Shown piece after piece: positions 1 to 13,121 of a stretch of DNA of 64,000 nucleotides; position 1 is the first letter of the stretch; each line of letters starts with the position of its first letter. This DNA comes from Prochilodus magdalenae (Eukaryota > Chordata > Actinopteri > Characiformes > Prochilodontidae). The translations under genes and the position numbers were made by a program. The notes beneath the pieces are model-generated. The model was given only the letters and a program-made list of their open reading frames with translations, made no database searches and was not told where the DNA came from. Location: the NCBI GenBank assembly GCA_024036415.1, contig JAMWET010006972.1, positions 53,909 to 117,908 on the forward strand, given 5' to 3'.

Positions 1-1194
1 ACTTTTGTACAGTATTGCAGATTCCTGAATTGACTACTTGAATATTTCTGCATTCTATAACATGTTGGTTGTACTGTTTGGTTTGTGAATCTATACCACA
101 AAGTGAAGTAAATATTTCTGACTGTGAGCTTATGTTGTGAAATCTAGCAGTTTCAATTGCCTCCTGAACCAAAGGATTTACTCACATAGTAGAGTAAATT
201 GAATAAAAAGCCATGTATGTGACTTTATGAAAGTGAAGGGCAGTTGGTGGGATGATTGACATGGTTCCGTAGAGAGTTCCCATTCATTGCGATATGACCT
301 GAATAATAGAGGTTAAAAACATACAGCATTCAATTAAGCGGTTGAACTCATTACCAAACAGCCACAAACCTCCGTTTAAACATTTGCATGCATATATTAG
401 AGTGAACTGAGTGTTTCGGTCCGAGGCTCAATAATTCTTAAAGCCTTTTAAAATAAGGCCGTATATGACACTGCAATAATATAGTCCTTTAACAGCTAAT
501 TATAATGACAGAATGATCGATTGAAGCTTGTCTCGGTACAGTTCTTGACTCCGATAGATAAACGGCCACATCGAAACATGCTCCTCGTCCCTAAATCTTT
601 TTAACAGCATGTACTTAACATTGTACACTTAGCATGCATTTTTTCGCTGAGCAGCACGTATCCCTGTTTCCTGGCGGGGCATAAATCTGCACTGGGCTGC
701 TTTATCTCTGCCTGTTGGCTCTGCGTTAAATGTTTAACCTGCGCTTGAACAGTTCCTCTGGCCCTGGCAGGTTAATGGATGCGGACTGAATGAGTGTGTA
801 GAGTGTGATGGATGGCGGCGGTCATGTGTGTCTCGTAAGGTCCCTATCAGTCCTAGCTTAGTGTGCCTTGCAGCTCACTTCCTGCAGGGAGGCAAAAGAG
901 GATATTTGAGCCAGGGAACGGCCGATATGAAAATTTTGTGGCTGATATCAATCGCGCTTTTAAGCAGTTGATATTGATAACCATTATGTTCAGTCATTTT
1001 CAGACTTTTAACCAATATGGACTGAAATGTGCGTCTCTAAATCGCCTCGATGCCTTTAGAAGTTTGGGTTGCAGTGAGCTCCTAGTTGATTCCAGTTCCC
1101 TGTTTGAGTCTGTGCTCACTAGTTCCTTCCACCCGCAAGGATTTTTTCCTGCCCCTTACTTCTTTGGCTTTCCCATTAGGGGTCTAGACCTGGA

Positions 1195-1268
1195 TTTCTG
1201 TAAAGCTGCTTTGGGACAATGGCTATTGTAAAAAGCGCTATACAAATTAAATGGAGTTGAATGGAATT
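1195..1268 (+). repeat. Retroposon 3' tail remnant (LINE-like)
   Basis: The stretch around AAAAGCGCTATACAAATTAA followed by GGAGTTGAATGGAATT resembles the 3' end that many fish non-LTR retroposons leave, where an AAGCGCTATA-type motif runs into a TTGAA-rich tail. No coding part remains. The LINE2-like assignment is from memory of the motif, so the family is uncertain. Confidence 0.4.
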
Positions 1269-4200
1269 CAATGCTGTAGAAAAGCCAGCTTTTGTGTTCA
1301 TTTGATTGGCTTGTGCTGTTGTGTTCTCTACGAAGCGATGGTGTTATTACAGCTTATAGCAGACAAAAGAACTCTCTTGTTCAGGAGGTGAAAGGTACTG
1401 TACACTAGAATATTCAATACCAGTATGACATTGCCCCATAATATGGATTTCCCCATGATGGCTACAGGGACAAGCTCTACAACTTTGACCAACACAAATT
1501 TGATCAAGTGTAATATATACATAATTATTTACAGTATTGGTGCAAAATATCAGCAATTGAGAATATGCCTTCTTTTTTCTTTTACTTTATTTTTTGTTAT
1601 ATATGTGTGTGTATGTATGTATGTGTATATATATTAATGTATACTCTGATATGAATTTTTTTCTTTTCCATATAGTGTAAATTATTCGTATCTCCCACCC
1701 CTGTCTTCTGGCATTGTTTCCCGATGACATTATGGAACACTGAATTTAACCGATGTCTGTCTAAAAGTGCAGTTTCCCCCCAAACGAGGGGTCTTTACAG
1801 CTCTTTATCCTGTGCTGCAGTCAGCAGTTTGGAGGCCCTCACTTCCTCCCTCTGACCACATGGCTGTTGCTTTTTATACCAGGAGTTTTATCGGCTCTAA
1901 ATCAGAAAGAAATATCTCTGGTTAAGTATAGGCGCTAAATACATTTCTGAATTTTTGTAACCGCTGGTCATTTTTGGTGGACAAATCAATATAGAATATA
2001 TTTAGCGTGTTCTGAAATTTCCATTTTGACGCTAGCGTGGAAGGTTTTGCTATCCACTGCTTTTTTCTTTTTTTCAAAAGAGACAACAGCACAGGCGTTT
2101 TAGTAGCATTTCATTTTTTTTTTCTTGGCTGGAGTTCAGAGGCTTGAGCGAACAAAAGCCGTTTAAGCTTATGATCTGTTCTTTTGTGTTGAAGTCAGTC
2201 CTATTATTGATGGGGTTAGGAAATTCCTCATTGATCAGCCTAAGCTTAAAATGGAATAATTCATTAGCTGGGTTCCACGCATTATTTTAAAGATAAATTG
2301 GGCTTTTGAAGGTCGATTTAATTCTCAGTAATGTGTAGATGAAATAAGGGATGTTAATTCAAAGCTGTGACAAATTCCATCTTTGTAGTTTTATAATACA
2401 CTGTTCTGTGTCAGTAACTCCACTGAAACAAAGGAGAGAAAAACGTGTTTCTTCCCGTAAAAAGACTTCAATTGGTTATTAATAAACAGTACCGCTATTA
2501 TTACTAAAAATATATAATATATTGGACGTAGCTATTAGAGATTATTATCTGTTTTAACACGTTTTGTATTGCTGTTTTGCCAGTATGCATTTTTGCATTG
2601 GTTATCTTGAACTGAATTCAAGTAAATGATTATACTGAATAATGGCTAGAATTTTTTATGTTACTACTATTCTTATATGTTTAACTGGGACACAAAATAA
2701 AGTGTTGATGCAAAATACAGTAGTGTGTAAAAGTACTGTGACCCTTCATTTATTTCATTTCCAAGCAGAATAACCATAAAGGACGAGCTATGCATTTTAT
2801 CATTAAGGAAATTTTAAAAGAAATCTCCACAAGTAATTTAAATAAATCTTGTAAACATCGTATTTAGACCTTTATCACAGCTTCCCTTCTTTTTGCTTTC
2901 AACCTGCAAGGTGTTTTCCACACTTCCAAAGTTAAACCTTTAGTTGTATTTTAATTATTATTATTATTTTAGTATGTTTCTCATGATCCAAGTAATCCCA
3001 AACACAACAGTGGTGTTAAGGTCTGATCTCTGGGTTGGTCAGTCTGTCGTTCTGAGAACACCAGCAGCTTCTTTGTTTGATTTGCTCATGCATCTTTCCC
3101 TGTTTTCTCAGTTAGGACTTCTATACTGCGCTGTTTATATGATGGTGGGAGTTTTTTTGATCTTTAGATTTTGCACGGTTGTTAAGAGTTTTATTTTCTT
3201 AGTATCTTATATGATGTTCTTTACTGTGGTTTCACGTCATCAGATAATTAGATATGGTTTAGTGATAATACTGAAAGTGTAGTGAGACTATTGTTAGAGT
3301 TTGTGATGGTGTGTATGAGGCAGAGAGAGGCTGTATTACATCCTGATTTTCTTTTTGGTTTTATCCTCAGGCGGCAGGACCTGTGTTTAATGTGTGTGCC
3401 TGCTCTCTCGCTCTCTCAGACTAAATGTGCCAGCTTAGCTATTAACTATTTAAGAAACAAACAATAGAGAGGATATTGCTAAACAAAAGACAACCTTTAG
3501 AAAACTCTCATAACAACTACAAAATTATAAGTTTGGGTGATTTCTGTCTGTCTATTAATTATTTATTACATGAAAGGCTGTAGTTGTTTTCACTTAATGT
3601 CAAAAAATTAGAAGTGGCGATGGTTTTCTCCTGATAATTATCTCCTGTTTTGCATGCGGTTTCCTGGTTTTGATTTGTAATGATGGAAATAAAGTATAGG
3701 CAGAAATGAATAAACTGTAACTAAAGCACTGTGAGTTAAACCACTTTGGCTGAAGTCTTTGATGTTTATTTTATACAGTATAAAAAAAAAGTGGAGCCCC
3801 CCTTCAAAGCTTCCTGGGTTACGTATGGTTATATAGGGTATATAGATTGTATAACTCCAAGAACTACTGGAATCCTATAGTGGTTTCCTGTATGGGTCAG
3901 TGGTTCTTTATTATAGAAGACCTATCGTATATTAATTTTGTTATGTTTTTGTTGAGTATTGATAGTCAGACAGCAAATGACACGTAATAAATTACCATGG
4001 TATGTTTCTGATATATACAGAAGATCAAATACGGGGATAAAACTGGAACTAATAACACATAATATGAAGAGTTAAAAATACACGGTCTGAATGTGCCAGC
4101 ATAGCATGACAGTTTAAGAAATGAACCGTAAAGACGAAATCACACGCAGGCGAGTGGCATCCCCATTAATGAGCTGATATATTTATCTCCTGGTTTAATA

Positions 4201-4767
4201 CAGCTTGCTGGTTTTGATTACCAGCACTGTTATTACCAACATCTATAATTAGTAACGGCTTCCCTGTAACTGAGGCATGGAACCGCTTCTGCTGATGTCC
4301 TTGATTTCACCTTAATATTATTGTTAATATTAAATAGTCTCATCTCTAGAGGAGCTCAAGTCTCGCTTGTGTTTCACTGCGTGGAAAACATTTCAGAATC
4401 TGTGCTACCGAAGGGGGTGGGAGGGGTGGAAGGGGTCTGGATTAGCTTCTTAATGCATTTTGCATGAGTGTGTTTGTGCTTGAATATGGGTCATCAGTGG
4501 GATCTCCTCAGCCTATTGAATAGGAGAGTGTTGATTTAGTTGCGGGTTTTTTTTGTTTTTTTTTACAGTGACAGACAAAAAGGGAACCGAAGGCATTTTA
4601 TTTGAAAGTGTTTCCTTTAGTGCAGGAATAGAAAATATTGGGGAAAGACCTGTGGCTTTTACCCTCTTTACATTTTGTGTCTTACTTTATTTTTGTGGTC
4701 TTTTGTGGCCAGCAGATTCTGATTGAGTGCTGGCGGTTACCTGTACAATTGTTTTATTGATTATGTT

Positions 4768-4768
<1 letters not shown>

Positions 4769-4809
<41 letters not shown>

Positions 4810-4822
4810 TATTATCATTATT
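4769..4822. repeat. (ATT)n microsatellite
   Basis: About 17 near-perfect ATT units, interrupted once by a dropped base and once by ATC. Simple repeat with no other content. Confidence 0.9.
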
Positions 4823-5639
4823 CTCTATTTATTTACTGATGTTGGATAAAATTCAGGCTGTATTAATAGTTTGTATTACCTGTGATTTAAACTGTAAATC
4901 CTCCTCAGGTGCTCAGCTGGAGAGCTGTTTGTCTTTTGTTTCCCCGCCGGGTATGTTTTCTGTTTCTACTGTTGTATGCATCCCAAACCGCTTACTTCTG
5001 TACCTCACCCGCTACACTAATGAATACATTTCTAATTATTAGTATTAAATATTCTTATTATTTAGTGTGCCAGTATGCGGTTTGGGTCGGAGTATCAGTC
5101 TGTCTAGCCAGATTTCTTATTTGTGTTAGCCACTTCTCTCCAGTTCACTCCTTCCCTCAGAACAATAGAGCAGCTCTACTTCGTAAGTGCTGCCGGGCTC
5201 GTCTTTTCCCTGTAGACCTGGAAAAGAAACGGAATAATGAAATTTTAAATCCACTTTTAGCCTGTATTTTGGGCTGTTACCGTTAGCTAACGTGTTAGCC
5301 GTACATTGCGGGAGTAGTACCACAGCGCGTGAGGACGCTTCTTCCGAGTTGTGCCTCTTTTTGCCCGCTGTTTTCTTCTTACTTCAAGCTGTCCGTCAGC
5401 TGGCTCTCCGGGGATTTGTGAATAGGTTTGGGTTACGGGGTGTCTACCACCCCCCCTCTGCCCCTCACCGGGGCATGCGAGGGCGCTAATGCCCCCAAAA
5501 CTCCCCACCCAAGCCCCGCAGCTTTGCTCTCATCCGTTTTAACCTTTTGCCCCCCCTCTCCCTCCCTCCTCAGTTCTGAACGCGTGGGAGGGGCTTGGGA
5601 AGGCAGGAGACGGATGGCTGCTGTCAATACGGCCTTCTT

Positions 5640-5900
5640 TCTTTTGCTCCCACCCGCTTTGTGACAGGCTCTGCCCACTAACGCTGGGATTGGCTAGAGC
5701 TTCGCACTCCTGGCCTCGGATAGGCGAGTGCTTGGTACTCGTGGGTTCGGATTGGCTAAGAGTTCATAGACTTGTAGCCAGTTTCAGCCTGTCCCGGCGC
5801 AGTGGGCGTGGTTTGTCGGAATATGGGTGGGGAAAATTACACGTCAATACTAGTCTCTGATAACGTACACACCACCCCCCTCCTCTCCCGCCCGCCTCCA
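5640..5900 (+). promoter_or_regulatory. scml4: CpG-rich promoter region of the scml4-like gene
   Basis: GC and CpG content rise sharply here against AT-rich flanks. Two ATTGG (inverted CCAAT, NF-Y type) motifs lie near 5,687 and 5,749, each followed by GCTA. A GC/KLF-like box, GTGGGCGTGG, follows at about 5,802. No clear TATA box is visible. The stretch 5,801-5,835 closely matches a stretch in the probable rai2 promoter at 45,353-45,387 on the other strand. Transcription probably starts between here and 6,100, since a strong splice donor follows at 6,129. NF-Y and SP/KLF binding is inferred from motifs only. Confidence 0.6.
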
Positions 5901-6128
5901 TGCTAATCACTTATTGCCCATTCACTCGCCGGTATCTGGGCTTTGTTATGCGTTGCTGCTGCTGCCGCCGCCGGAGAGTCACCGCGGACTGTGAAACTCT
6001 GCCGAGCTCTCCGCTTGTTCCTATAGCCGTGTACAGTAAGACGAAAGGGGAACCGGGCACCACATGCAGGGTTCGTTCTCAGGAGACGCGGAGGTTTGAG
6101 CATTGAGGCACCGGAGAGCCGATTTTGG
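5840..6128 (+). other. scml4: Probable 5' non-coding exon 1 of the scml4-like gene
   Basis: The exon is proposed because the CpG-rich region ends in a consensus donor, TTTTGG|GTGAGT, with the intron GT at 6,129. In the frame that would continue into the next exon, a TGA stop lies at 6,104-6,106 and no ATG follows it, so translation must start in exon 2. An ATG at 5,900 opens a 68-codon frame that closes at that same TGA; if transcription starts upstream of 5,900 this would be an upstream ORF. The 5' boundary is a guess, because no start site can be read from sequence. Confidence 0.5.
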
Positions 6129-9100
6129 GTGAGTTGTTGTTGCTGTTGCTTCTCGAGCTGCCGGTCCGGCTTTTGTCTGTTGCGCGCGCACCGGTAAATA
6201 ACGCGTGCTCGTCTATCACCGTGTTTTTACCGAAGCTAAAAGTTGATTGAAGTCCAGCACTGCAGACTTTGTTCCGATGGCTGTTTAATTGTTTGACTTG
6301 ACTATACTGAGGGGTTGTGATCTTGTACACGCAGGTTTGGTGTTTAATCTCGGGAACGTCTTTCCGTTCCCTTCTTTTTCTCTGTCAGATTTCACTTGCT
6401 CATCCCGGCTAATGTGAGTTATTACAGCAGGTCATGTCTCTCTGCAGTAAGACATGCGGTCCTATGTACAGAAAGTTACATAGACAGTTCACTGGTGTCT
6501 ACATTAACTGCTGATATCCGCGCAGATTTGAATGGTAGTGTGAGTCTCTATACAAAAGAAAAGAAAATATACAAAACAAACTAAACAAAACGATATTTTT
6601 ATATTTATATATATTATAGAAGGTTTATAACAGAAAGCATTTCCTTATAAATTCCTTAAATATAGAAATTTTGTAAATGAACTTGTAAACAAATCGTAAA
6701 ACCCATTGTACTTTATTGCGGGTGGGTGGGGAGAGGTCTTCAAAGGCCCCCTGATACGGTTTTATCATGAAGCTGAACTGTTGTGTTATGCTAAATACTG
6801 CGATGACATATATTGTGATTTATTACCCCTTTCAACTACACGTTGTATCCACAAAGGAAAACACTGTCGGCATCTGCTTTATCTAATGAGGTTTCCTCTC
6901 TGTTCATCACTCTGTAATCGCTCATATTGTAGCAACATGGGATTGTCAAGCAGACAGACTGACACCAGTCATAAAAACCTGCTACTTCAAATTATTACCA
7001 CTGGAATGATTAATACTACGGTATCCGTCCAGTATCGGCACATGGGCATGCTGCACTGTTTAGAAGTCTACAAGTTCTGAATTGATTTATTTAACCAGGG
7101 AGGCTGTATGGAGGCTGTATCTGAAGAGCTGTTGGGACTGTTTTGACATTTAATATCTCTAACAGATTGCTTTGTTTCATTTAATCACCTGAAGCCTGAG
7201 GCAACCCGTATACACACACACACACACACGCGCGTGCATACTCTCCCCTACAACATGTGGTTCTTGTTCTCGCTTTCACTGGGCCAGGGCTTGGCGTTGA
7301 CGGGTGCAGAGTCCTCCGGTTCTTATTGGAAGAGCTGCAGCAGACTAATTATCCCGATTGTGTTCTTACACCTCCTATCCCCAACCTCCACAACAACAGA
7401 AGCCCCCCCTTATGTTGGGCCGAAGCTGCACCAGCACCTGGACACCACTCTCTGTGCTCATGGCCTGAAGGTCAGCCAGTCTTTGGCTTGGCCGGAGTGG
7501 ACTGATCAGCTCCACATGTTTCTGTAATTAGGAGATGATTAATGGAATAGAAATGCGATCTTCCTTTCAGACCGTTCCGCAGAGTACCTAGATCGGGGAA
7601 AGGTCAGGTTTGCTTTGACCCATCGAGAGAATTTTTTTCGAAAGTGTCAGGTTTAGTCTTTTGGGAGATTCAGAAAGTGTGTTTTTGTGCGCTTGTGCCG
7701 GGACTGGGAAAATATCAGATGTGTGTTGTTTGGGCTTCAGCGGTAAAACGCTACAAACCGGCATTAGAAGGTCCCAGCTCTCATTTAAGTGTTTTCGTGT
7801 TGGCAAGCGCTTTTCATTACTTCTGTGTAGGCTTTGGGAATCGAAGTGGGAAACTGGCTGGACGTTAGGATTTCTGGGAAAATCAGTTGGATGCATACTG
7901 ATTCAGCTTCAGTAATGTAAATTGCCTTAAAAAAAACAAGCTGAATAAGCAAAAAATCATATCTATGATTTACATTTTTTCTTCTGGACTTGCCTATTTG
8001 ACTTTTTCTGAGGTGGTCTATTTTCCTGGACGTACACAGATTCACTAGGCTGAACTGTAAAAGATTGAAATACCAAGAAATCCTGATTCTGATTCAGATC
8101 GATTTGTCTTGGCAAGCCTGTTACATGATTCTGTCACTGAACGTGTGACTAGGTGAGGAAAAGGCCGTCCGTATTTACCGGGCAAGTGTGCCTCGAGGTG
8201 GTATGCCATAGTCCCTGAGTGAACTTGCACCTTTCAGTAAACGGAACCACTCACCTATTCTTCATTCACTTTCTCTCTTGACGCCCCCTCCAGTGCCACC
8301 CCCCCTCGAAGTAAAGCCCAGGGGAGGCAGCTGTGCCTGGGCCCCTGTGAACGCTCCCAGATGTACTTAGGAAAGCTAGCTGCTGCTGACCGCCCTTTCA
8401 GCGTCTCTGAAATATGAGCACTTTATCTGATCTCATTCGAGATGTGCCAGGCAGAGCCAATAAAGGAGGACTCTGCTGCCACTGGAAGAGAAAGCGAGAG
8501 AGAGAAAAGGGGGCAGGGAGGGAGGGGGTGGGGGGTCTGCGCTTTTGTGTGTTTCTCACAAAGCTTCTCCTCGTGCCATTTTACACCTCCATTGATGGAT
8601 TGGTTGACACTTTGAATTGCAGATATCTGATATTCTGTCGTCCAGAGTGCAGGTTGGGTATGTGGTGGAGGGTGGGGGGCAAGGTGGGGTAGATGCAAAA
8701 AGGCTAGGAATTGCATGCATTAGATGTGTTTGGATAGTGCTGTCAGACAGTCGAGAGTTGAGCTAAATATTTTATCATACTCTCGTGGAAGCGTTTGATG
8801 AATTTCAGATGAACGAGTAGCTGCATTTAAAATGCACAACATCAGAATTCCTCTCTTCTTTGCTCGACTATTTGTTTTCCCGCCGCCGTTCCCGTTGCGT
8901 CCACTTCTGGAAGAACCTTCTATTTTTCCATTAAAGTCTCGCCTGGAGATTCGCGTCCCTCCCCCCCTCTTTTATTCTACCTCGGTGTGTTACAGAATAG
9001 TCAAGTTACACTAGAGTATGAAGTATTTTATCCTTGGACATGAAACGACTCCCAGTGGCTCTAGGTTCAGAATGGCTGGTCTTGAGCTTGAACACAGAGA

Positions 9101-9605
9101 CTGATGATCTTCTAAAATAGGGCCCAACCAGTATATTATTTTGTTGATAAAAGCAGCTGCGCAGATTTATTAATATCTTTATGGATCTGTCGATAGTAAT
9201 CTACTCTGGAAACTACAGTGTGTAGGATTACAATATAACAGCTTATAGAGACTGACCGTCATAGTTTACATTTCACAGTCCAGTCATAAGAGTTTTATGA
9301 TTCCAACAAGATATGGCCATAAATCCATACACTGCATATGTATGAAGCACAGAAATAGCCCTGAACAACATTTATATTTGCCTAGTGAAGTTATGTCACA
9401 CATAATGAATTTAAATACCCTATTCAAAAATGAAAACAACATGATGAGCGAGAGAGATAGAGAGAGTGAATGGGCAGGTGAGCATCAAAAGCAGTACTTT
9501 CACTGAGTTAGCCTGTTAATGTCTGGGCTGGCCGGGAAGGATCCAGTATATTTAGTGGGGTGGCAAACTGCTTAGACAGGATGAAATTAAAGATCAGTTA
9601 CTGTG

Positions 9606-9674
<69 letters not shown>
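9606..9674. repeat. (GATA)n microsatellite at a retroposon tail
   Basis: About 17 uninterrupted GATA/TAGA units. The array ends exactly where a retroposon-like sequence begins, so it is probably the expanded tail of that minus-strand insertion. Confidence 0.9.
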
Positions 9675-9675
<1 letters not shown>

Positions 9676-10035
9676 CTTTATTGATCCCGAAGGAAATTTA
9701 GCAGCCAGTAGCGGTTTTGCAAAAAACAGCACAGATACAAATACAAATTAAAAAAATAAAAACAGGGTTGTGCAGTATGAAAAACCTAAATGGGTCGGTA
9801 CCGGCAGCAGTGTTATTAACTGTGAACTATAAACTATACAAAGTACAGGTCACTATGGATAAATATATAAATATATCTTACTTCACAGGGGCGCAAAAAA
9901 TATATACAAGGAATAGAAATATAACTGTAGACTGTAGAAAAGACTAAATAAATGTAATAAATAATGTAATAAATGTGCATGATTGTGCAAGGGGCGTAGT
10001 TATCAGCAGATAACGACTGAATTAACATAATAAAC

Positions 10036-10040
<5 letters not shown>
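9668..10040 (-). mobile_element. Non-LTR retroposon 3' fragment
   Basis: Immediately after the GATA run comes ACTTTATTGATCCCGAAGGA, a very common junction in fish genomes. Read on the minus strand it is a GGGATCAATAAAGT retroposon terminus followed by a (TATC)n tail. The body to about 10,040 is AT-rich and non-coding. It is therefore a 5'-truncated copy inserted on the minus strand of intron 1. The exact clade (Rex1, L2 or other) cannot be fixed here. Confidence 0.55.

Positions 10041-10041
<1 letters not shown>

Positions 10042-10134
<93 letters not shown>
10042..10134. repeat. (TA)n microsatellite
   Basis: About 45 TA units with two single-base interruptions near 10,103-10,113. It abuts the minisatellite that follows. 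Confidence 0.95.
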
Positions 10135-10135
10135 A

Positions 10136-10633
10136 GTGGAGTGTCCAGGAGTTAAGATGTACAGTATATACAGTAAAGTGTCAGAGTGTCCAGGAGTTAA
10201 GATGTACAGTATATACAGTAAAGTGTCAGAGTGTCCAGGAGTTCAGATGTACAGTATATACAGTAAAGTGTCCAGAGTGTCCAGGAGTACAGATATACAG
10301 TGTATACAGTATAGTGTCTGAGAGTGTCCAGGAGTACAGATGTACAGTGTATACAGTAAAGTGTCTGAGAGTGTCCAGGAGTACAGATGTACAGTGTATA
10401 CAGTAAAGTGTCTGAGAGTGTCCAGGAGTACAGATGTACAGTATATACAATAAGTGTCCAGAGTGTCCAGGAGTTCAGATGTACAGTATATACAGTAAAG
10501 TGTCCAGGAGTTCAGATGTACAGTATATACAGTAAGTGTCTGAGAGTGTCCAGGAGTTCAGATGTACAGTATATACAGTAAAGTGTCTGAGAGTGTCCAG
10601 GAGTTCAGATGTACAGTATATACAGTAAAGTGT
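10136..10633. repeat. Minisatellite, about 47-bp unit, 11 copies
   Basis: Eleven head-to-tail copies of a unit that starts GAGTGTCCAGGAGT and continues with CAGATGTACAGTATATACAG, then a variable AAAGTGTCTGA spacer. Units vary at the AGTTAAG/AGTTCAG/AGTACAG position and in spacer length (about 39-48 bp), and similar variants sit next to each other, as expected from local unit duplication. Each unit carries the palindrome GTATATAC. The reading frames over this array are by-products of the repeat. Confidence 0.9.
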
Positions 10634-10663
10634 AACCTAATTTTCACAGACTGCGTCGGTGTT

Positions 10664-10985
10664 GAAACTAGGGATGCGCCGATCCAACTTTTCCTGTGCC
10701 AATAACACTTTGCATACGCAATATCAAGCAGATTCAGCTTTTTAAATTAATAAAGCATATACTTTGCTGTAGTGGAGAGACTTAAGGCATCAGGACTGAC
10801 ATAAACCATACCATACAGCCAACTCTTTGGCTCGCTCTCAAGTCACCCTGCAAACCTATTGCTATTGATGGCATTGCAGGCATCGCAAAGGATTAAAGTA
10901 GGGGTCCGATCCATCGGCCTAATGATCCGATACCCAGTCCAGCTAATTGTGTTAATATCGGTGTTATATCATTAAATAAAACCAC
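10664..10985. repeat. Probable MITE-like interspersed repeat
   Basis: Begins with CTAGGGATGCGCCGATCC and later contains GGGGTCCGATCCATCGGCC and GATCCGATACC, wording seen in many fish dispersed repeats of presumed hAT-type non-autonomous origin. No open frame of note. Boundaries and family are tentative. Confidence 0.35.
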
Positions 10986-12893
10986 GTGATCCACAGAACA
11001 GCATGTAACAACTAGTATTCACCTCCTCTTAGTTTTAAATAATGCTCGTTATTTTAGTGATTCATCTAATATTTATTTATTAGATGAGTTTTTTACAAAG
11101 CAGAATTTCCCCAAAATCTGGTTAGGGAATGTCCATCAGGAACGTTCTTTAGCTCCTGTCATATCCAACCAAGAAATCCTGCTTTGTGAGCTTGATGGTT
11201 TATAGAGCATACACTACGTATTTATATAAAGCGTGACTATATATTTTCACAGGGAATAAAATGCATCACTGGTGTTTATAGAAGATGAAGCCTGTTAATC
11301 TCAGGGTTGTTAATATTAGTTGGTGACTGACACACCCACAAACACCTTCTTTAAAAATCTGTATATTTGTAATAGCTGAAATGAAAGTTGGTATTATAAA
11401 TTTGGGTGTGTATTTATGTATTCTAACCTCTCATATTTATTTATTCTAGCCCATCGTGTTTATGTTTTCTAAAAAGAAATGTTCAAACTACATTTCGCAC
11501 GGTACATGACGTTTAAAAAAGTGTTGCCTAAAGGAGATTTTAGAAGATTGGCTTCAGCTGACTTTCGTATAAGCAGAAGTCAGGCTCTTCTGTCTCTTAC
11601 ATTATAGCTTTGAGATATCTGTCATAATCGGGAATGTGTAAATAAACAAACATAGTAAACCACAATTGTTTTGAAACCTCGGGTACTCGATTCCAAACAT
11701 CAGCATGTTCTGGAAGCGTGTAAAAATTACAGCCTGGGCTGATTTTTATTGGTTATCAGAAATTCTATCTCATAAAAATTGACATAGAGGACAGAAACGT
11801 TGTATTGTGTGGACAGGGCTTTAAATGAGTGGTGTTAGTGCCGGTTTGAGCAGGTTATGGACCGTTAGCGAAGTGTTTGCAGTGTTTCAGATAACAGCAT
11901 ATTTTTGTTTTAACATGATACACACATGAAAACTATCCATGCCCAATATGTAATACAGTTCCAGTTCAACAGGGTGCAGCCTCCCAAGCCTACCCCCACA
12001 CCCCTACCAACTCCAACCCACCCCCCTCTCCAAATGAAAAAAAAAACTTGGCCAAGTGACCTGGTTTGGCTCCTCTGCTAATGGGGATTACCTATGGCCT
12101 CTAGAGGACCAACCTTTGATTGCTGAGGTAAAGAGGGGGTGGGCAGAATGAACAAAGGAGTATTGTAAGCATGGAGCCCACTCGCAAAGGGGCATTTCTT
12201 ATACAGCGTAGTCTTTTCTGTTAGACTCCTTGTTCTGTTCAATAGCAGATCAGGAAAGAATCTATATTTACCGCTTCCTCTGCTGGTTAAAACCTGACTG
12301 TGGGCCAGTAGTGTGACCGTTACAATATGCAAAGAAACCTCTATGGGAGAGGAATGAGCGGAGAGCAGTCAGACTCAAAAAGGAGACATCAAAGTTGAAC
12401 CTCCACCTCCCCTTCCCCCATTCCTCCCCCATGCATGTCTGCGTTTGATCATGTCTTGTTGAGGGTACCATAGAGAGATTCACCTTGGAGAGATTATTTA
12501 CATGCAGCCAGGGAAATCAGTCCACACATTAGCGTGTGTTGTGTTCTAACTGTTCTATGAGGTAATCCTCAATAATTAGAATTAATTTCTGCATTTCTTT
12601 CATGAAGACATCGTTCTCTTGTAATCAAATACAGCAATGCAGTATCGGGTTGTGGTGAACTATATTTAAAGACCATTATTCTTATCGTCATTATTCTTTG
12701 TTATTATACCCCAATATGATACAACGGAGACCAACACTGTGGACTTAATTATGAGCATCCCTGCTTTGGCTTTCTGTCCACCAGTGAGCCAAAACCTCAG
12801 GACCGCCTGGCCAGTGTGCTTTTGCTCATGATGCAGTCACACTGCACTAATAGTGCCACATTTAAAAAATGGCCCCTATTATTATTCAGTTCT

Positions 12894-13113
12894 TTTACAT
12901 TTATGGCATTTAGCTGACACTCTTATCCAGAGCGACTGACAAGGTTAATCATATTACAGGTAGGCCAATGTAGTGTTAGGGGTGTTGCCCAAGGACTCTT
13001 ATTGGTGTAACACAGCATAGTCACCCAGTTAGACCGGGAATCGAACCCCCATCTCCCAGATGGTGTGGTAGCTCCCTGGTGGGTAGTGGTCTTATCCACT
13101 GAGCCACACCGCA
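12894..13113 (-). mobile_element. tRNA-derived SINE, minus-strand copy
   Basis: Read on the minus strand this has a tRNA-like head (GGTGTGGCTCAGTGGATAAG and a B-box-like GGTTCGATTCC), a middle part with GTGACTATGCTGTGTTACAC, and a tail with TCGCTCTGGATAAGAGTGTC and CTAAATGCCATAAATGTAAA. This is the layout of fish tRNA-derived SINEs that borrow a LINE 3' tail. It pairs with a plus-strand copy 8 bp away. Confidence 0.8.
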
Positions 13114-13121
13114 TACTGTAT

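Larger units (their letters stand above)
1..5300. other. Intergenic region upstream of the scml4-like gene
   Basis: AT-rich DNA with no supported exon. Open frames here are short, lack recognisable protein features and overlap on both strands. It contains a probable retroposon 3' tail near 1,200-1,265 and an ATT microsatellite near 4,770. The stretch 660-860 is less AT-rich and could be a regulatory element, but nothing in it decides this. Confidence 0.6.

Noticed and set aside
863..1231. 122-codon plus-strand frame upstream of the promoter
   Set aside because: No recognisable domain, overlaps a retroposon tail at its end and has no splice or promoter context.
5287..5678. Overlapping short frames on both strands in the CpG-rich region
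   Set aside because: GC-rich sequence lacks stop codons by chance; frames overlap in antisense and none continues into a splice site.
10136..10633. Possible CRISPR-like array of repeats and spacers
   Set aside because: The whole unit including the supposed spacer is repeated, and the setting is a vertebrate intron. It is a minisatellite.
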